From: Bryobacteraceae bacterium | GTDB lineage: Bacteria > Acidobacteriota > Terriglobia > Bryobacterales > Bryobacteraceae | Reading direction: 5' to 3' | DNA length: 64,000 nucleotides | Assembly: GCA_029975915.1 (NCBI GenBank) | Contig: JARKOC010000158.1 | Coordinates: 1-64,000, forward strand | Shown: positions 61,417-64,000 of the stretch, piece by piece | Layout of the letters: each line of letters opens with the position of its first letter | Numbering within the stretch: position 1 is the stretch's first letter | Notes under the pieces: model-generated | What the model was told of the DNA's origin: nothing | What the model saw: only the letters and a program-made list of their open reading frames with translations | Database searches by the model: none | Made by a program: the position numbers and the translations under genes

Positions 61417-62472
61417 ATGCAAACACTTTCCCATTTGGCGAGTTTCGATTGGCGCGCGCTGATCATTCCAATGGCCACCGCCGCTGCCGTGTTTCTCGCC
61501 ATGCTCATAGCCAGGCGTGTTTTATTTGGGGCCTTGCACCGATGGGCGAGTGGAACGGAAACCGATTTTGACGATTTGGTCATTGAATCGATCCGGACGC
61601 CCTTTCTTCTTTGGTCTCTGATGCTCTCCACCATCGCGGGAACGTCAGTGGCCACCATCCCGCTCCAATACGCCCACTTGATCTCCAAAGCGCTTTTGAT
61701 CCTGCTGATTCTGTCGGTCACGCTGGCTGCCGCCCGGATCGCTGGCGGATTCGTGCGGCATCTGAGCGCCCGTTCAGGCGGAGCTGTGCCGGGGACTTCA
61801 TTGACCCAGAACATCGTCTCCATCGTGGTGGCGTCCATCGGCCTGTTGATCGTACTCAACAGTCTTGGCATCACCATTACTCCGATCCTGACGGCTCTGG
61901 GCGTCGGCGGACTGGCGGTTGCCTTGGCCTTGCAGGACACGCTGGCTAACCTCTTCGCGGGCTTCTATGTATCTCTGTCCGGCCAGATCCGGGTTGGCGA
62001 CTATATCCGGCTGAACTCCGGAGAGGAAGGCACTGTGGCCGACATCGGCTGGCGTGCGGTGTCTATCCAAACACTGCCGAACAATATGGTCATTGTTCCC
62101 AACGCGAAGCTGGCACAGGCCATCGTGACCAACTTCAACCTGCCCGAAAGCCGGTCAGCGGTTCGAATCGAGGTCGGCGTCAGCTATGCCTGCGACCCGG
62201 ACCACGTCGAGGCGGTACTCCTCGATGAGGCAAGACTGGCCGTTGGGCAGGTGCCCGGGCTTCTCGCGGAGCCGGAACCCGTCGTCAGGTTCACGCCCGG
62301 CTTTGGCGACTCATCAATCGGATTCACCATGATTTGCCAGGCCGCCCAGTACACGGATCAATTTCCAATTCAGCATGAGCTTCGAAAACGCATCTTCAAG
62401 CGATTCCGGAAAGAAGGCATCGAGATCCCGTTCCCGATCCGTACCGTGTATTTGAAAAAGGAGGCGGAGTAG
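61417..62472 (+). CDS. MscS-family mechanosensitive channel
   Basis: Protein of 351 residues. Four or five N-terminal membrane helices (IIPMATAAAVFLAMLIARRV through SIVVASIGLLIVLNSLGITI) lead into the pore helix ILTALGVGGLAVALALQDTL with the Gly/Ala packing of MscS, then the beta domain (RVGDYIRLNSGEEGTVADIG, NNMVIVPNAKLAQAIVTNF) and the cytosolic C-terminal vestibule (IPFPIRTVYL). It releases solutes on hypo-osmotic shock. It is divergent from the heparinase-like gene. Confidence 0.93.
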   Translation: MQTLSHLASFDWRALIIPMATAAAVFLAMLIARRVLFGALHRWASGTETDFDDLVIESIRTPFLLWSLMLSTIAGTSVATIPLQYAHLISKALLILLILSVTLAAARIAGGFVRHLSARSGGAVPGTSLTQNIVSIVVASIGLLIVLNSLGITITPILTALGVGGLAVALALQDTLANLFAGFYVSLSGQIRVGDYIRLNSGEEGTVADIGWRAVSIQTLPNNMVIVPNAKLAQAIVTNFNLPESRSAVRIEVGVSYACDPDHVEAVLLDEARLAVGQVPGLLAEPEPVVRFTPGFGDSSIGFTMICQAAQYTDQFPIQHELRKRIFKRFRKEGIEIPFPIRTVYLKKEAE

Positions 62473-62475
62473 GAA

Positions 62476-62907
62476 TCACTGCCGGCTGGCGGCCGCGCGC
62501 GCCAGTTCGTCGCAACGATTGTTGTCGGCGTGATCAGCGTGGCCCTTGGTCCACACCCAGGTGGTCCGGTGCCGTGAGAGTTGCTCGTCTAGCTTCATCC
62601 AAAGATCCTGGTTGAGAACGGGTTTCTTGGCCGCTGTCTTCCAGCCGTTGCGCTTCCAGTTTTTCATCCATTGTTCGACGCCATTCTTGACGTACTCGGA
62701 ATCGGTCACGACTTCCACCTCGCAAGGCTCTTTCAATGCCGACAAGGCTTGAATCGCGGCCGTCAGCTCCATGCGGTTATTCGTCGTCTGCGGCTCGCCT
62801 CCGGCGAGTTCTTTCTTGCGGGCCCCGTAGCGCAGGATCGCCGCCCAGCCGCCGCGCCCTGGATTGCCGAGGCAGGACCCGTCGGTGATCACTTGGACCC
62901 GCTTCAC
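62476..62907 (-). CDS. rnhA: Ribonuclease HI
   Basis: Protein of 143 residues, normal for type 1 RNase H, which cuts RNA in RNA-DNA hybrids. The four acidic active-site residues are in [48 protein letters not shown] and [16 protein letters not shown]; the basic [15 protein letters not shown] handle is also present. The start overlaps the dus stop (ATGA at 62904-62907), so both are one unit. Confidence 0.96.
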   Translation of the reverse strand: MKRVQVITDGSCLGNPGRGGWAAILRYGARKKELAGGEPQTTNNRMELTAAIQALSALKEPCEVEVVTDSEYVKNGVEQWMKNWKRNGWKTAAKKPVLNQDLWMKLDEQLSRHRTTWVWTKGHADHADNNRCDELARAAASRQ

Positions 62908-63923
62908 GCCGCCGTCTCCGTGCGGCCCAATTCAACTTCGAAGTGCGCATCGACGAGCGACCGGATCTCGTCTGGCGTGCGTGCATGATAGACGGCGACC
63001 CGGAGTTTCGAGCCGTTGCGTACGCCGTGGGTGAAGTATGTCGCAAATTGTTTCATCTTGCCCACGATGTCGAGGCCGCCCTTTTCAACCAGCATTCGGT
63101 AGTAGGTCCGCATCATTTCGTAGCGGTCGTGCTCGGTGGGCTTATAGTAGCTTCCCTCAGCCAGGTATTCCGAGATCTGTCGAAAAATCCAAGGATTCGA
63201 CGATGCCGCGCGTCCGATCATGATGGCATCGCAATTTGTTTCCTGGTACATCCGCACTGCATCCTCGGGCATGTTGATGTCGCCATTTCCGATGACAGGA
63301 ATCTTCACGGCCGCCTTCACTTCGGCGATATGTGACCAATCGGACCGGCCCGCGTAACCCTGCTCACGGGTTCGAGGGTGCAGCGCAATCGCCTGGAGGC
63401 CGTTGTCTTCAGCAATGCGAGCCATCTGAAGATAGACAAACTCATGTTCGTTCCAGCCCGAGCGGAACTTCATCGTCAGAGGAATCCGGATCGCGGCGCG
63501 GCAGGTCTTCAGTAACCGGTCCACCAGCGGCATGTCTCGCAACAGCCCCGACCCGCCATTGCACCGGACTACCTTCTTGACTGGACAGCCGAAGTTGATG
63601 TCCACGGCGTCAAAGCCCAGGTCCTCGCAAACGCGCGCCGCATCGGCCATCACCTCCGGGTCGGATCCGAACAGTTGAGCCGAAATCGGATGCTCCTCGG
63701 GTTCAAAGTGCAGATAGTGCGCCGTAACGGATTTCCGTGTTTTTGTTCTGGTCGCGACCACGCCGTGCGACGACGTGAACTCGGTCATGATCAGACCGCA
63801 GCCGCCCTGGTTGCGGATTAGGCGGCGGAAGACCGTGTCTGTTACCCCGGCCATGGGCGCGAGAACGGTGGCGGGTTCAATGCGCACACCGCCCATGCTG
63901 TAGCCGGCGGGAAAGGGGATCAT
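62904..63923 (-). CDS. dusB: tRNA-dihydrouridine synthase (DusB type)
   Basis: Protein of 339 residues, an FMN- and NADPH-dependent enzyme reducing uridine in tRNA D-loops. Seen: [17 protein letters not shown] at 21-37, the catalytic Cys113 in [13 protein letters not shown], the conserved Arg/His in [11 protein letters not shown], and [15 protein letters not shown] and [16 protein letters not shown] for FMN phosphate. The C-terminal helical domain binds tRNA. TACAAT lies 8 bases before the ATG, with GGAG between them. Confidence 0.95.
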   Translation of the reverse strand: MIPFPAGYSMGGVRIEPATVLAPMAGVTDTVFRRLIRNQGGCGLIMTEFTSSHGVVATRTKTRKSVTAHYLHFEPEEHPISAQLFGSDPEVMADAARVCEDLGFDAVDINFGCPVKKVVRCNGGSGLLRDMPLVDRLLKTCRAAIRIPLTMKFRSGWNEHEFVYLQMARIAEDNGLQAIALHPRTREQGYAGRSDWSHIAEVKAAVKIPVIGNGDINMPEDAVRMYQETNCDAIMIGRAASSNPWIFRQISEYLAEGSYYKPTEHDRYEMMRTYYRMLVEKGGLDIVGKMKQFATYFTHGVRNGSKLRVAVYHARTPDEIRSLVDAHFEVELGRTETAA

Positions 63924-63931
63924 GCATCTCC

Positions 63932-63937
63932 ATTGTA
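63932..63937 (-). promoter_or_regulatory. Candidate -10 box TACAAT before the dus gene
   Basis: On the minus strand TACAAT is followed by GGAGATGC and then the ATG. If it is a -10 box, transcription would start within 1-3 bases of the ATG; if GGAG serves as the ribosome-binding site, the promoter must be farther up, outside or near the window edge. 63938-64000 shows nothing else. Confidence 0.3.
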
Positions 63938-64000
63938 ACGGGGCGCGCGGCCGCAGCCGAAACGCAATCGCCCTGTGGCGCGTAGTATCAAGTGGAGAGG

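Noticed and set aside
61235..61426. N-terminal extension of the heparinase-like protein
   Set aside because: Lacks a ribosome-binding site and would place a strong signal peptide inside the protein; ATG 61234 is preferred.

Overview
The window reads as a chromosomal segment from an Acidobacteriota, most like the Bryobacterales/Solibacter group. The reasons are the Oar-like outer-membrane receptors with an N-terminal carboxypeptidase-regulatory fold, the one-component regulators joining a winged-helix-like cytoplasmic domain to one membrane helix, many exported glycoside hydrolases, sulfatase-, FG-GAP- and Gfo/Idh-type proteins, high G+C, and frequent ATGA/TGATG overlaps. This is a judgement from protein character; no database was searched.

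Layout. 1-7700: two Oar-like receptors, each divergent from its own transmembrane regulator, with the regulators convergent in the middle, so the block is nearly mirror-symmetric. 7700-8600: a decayed IS200/IS605-type element between two matching hairpins. 8655-18034 (all leftward): exported propeller-like protein, tRNA-His, a winged-helix AAA+ ATPase, a tryptophanase/tyrosine phenol-lyase-family enzyme, birA, a VapBC-type toxin-antitoxin pair with a palindromic operator, nadC, valS. 18142-25737 (mostly rightward): hybrid histidine kinase, M24 peptidase, envelope proteins, rpmI, rplT, ZapB-like and ZapA genes, nikR. 25805-32892: exported ADP-ribosylglycohydrolase, hutU-hutI-ftcD for histidine degradation (no hutH here), lipA, a small membrane protein.

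32907-43844 looks like a glycan-use region: a rhamnose-isomerase-type gene in one transcription unit with an NCS1-like permease and a 55-residue membrane protein, a divergent GH42-like enzyme, a GH5-like enzyme, a sulfatase, a TSUP exporter and an FG-GAP protein. 44214-45878 stands out: an intact RelA/SpoT-type alarmone synthetase domain is fused to about 340 residues that resemble a protein family normally exported in this lineage, in DNA that looks poorer in G+C than its surroundings. 45905-55048 carries a dienelactone hydrolase, a five-bladed-propeller protein, a BON protein, a fused 2-oxoacid dehydrogenase E1, a methyltransferase, serS and exported proteins. 55066-61234 (leftward) is a probable sugar or uronate catabolic cluster: alginate-lyase/heparinase-like protein, Gfo/Idh oxidoreductase, an atypical ROK kinase, a SIS-domain protein and an MFS transporter. 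The right end holds an MscS channel, rnhA and dus.

The best candidates for an undescribed system are the RelA/SpoT fusion, the mirror-image receptor-regulator pairs, and the isomerase-permease-small protein operon. I see no rRNA, CRISPR array, prophage or replication origin.
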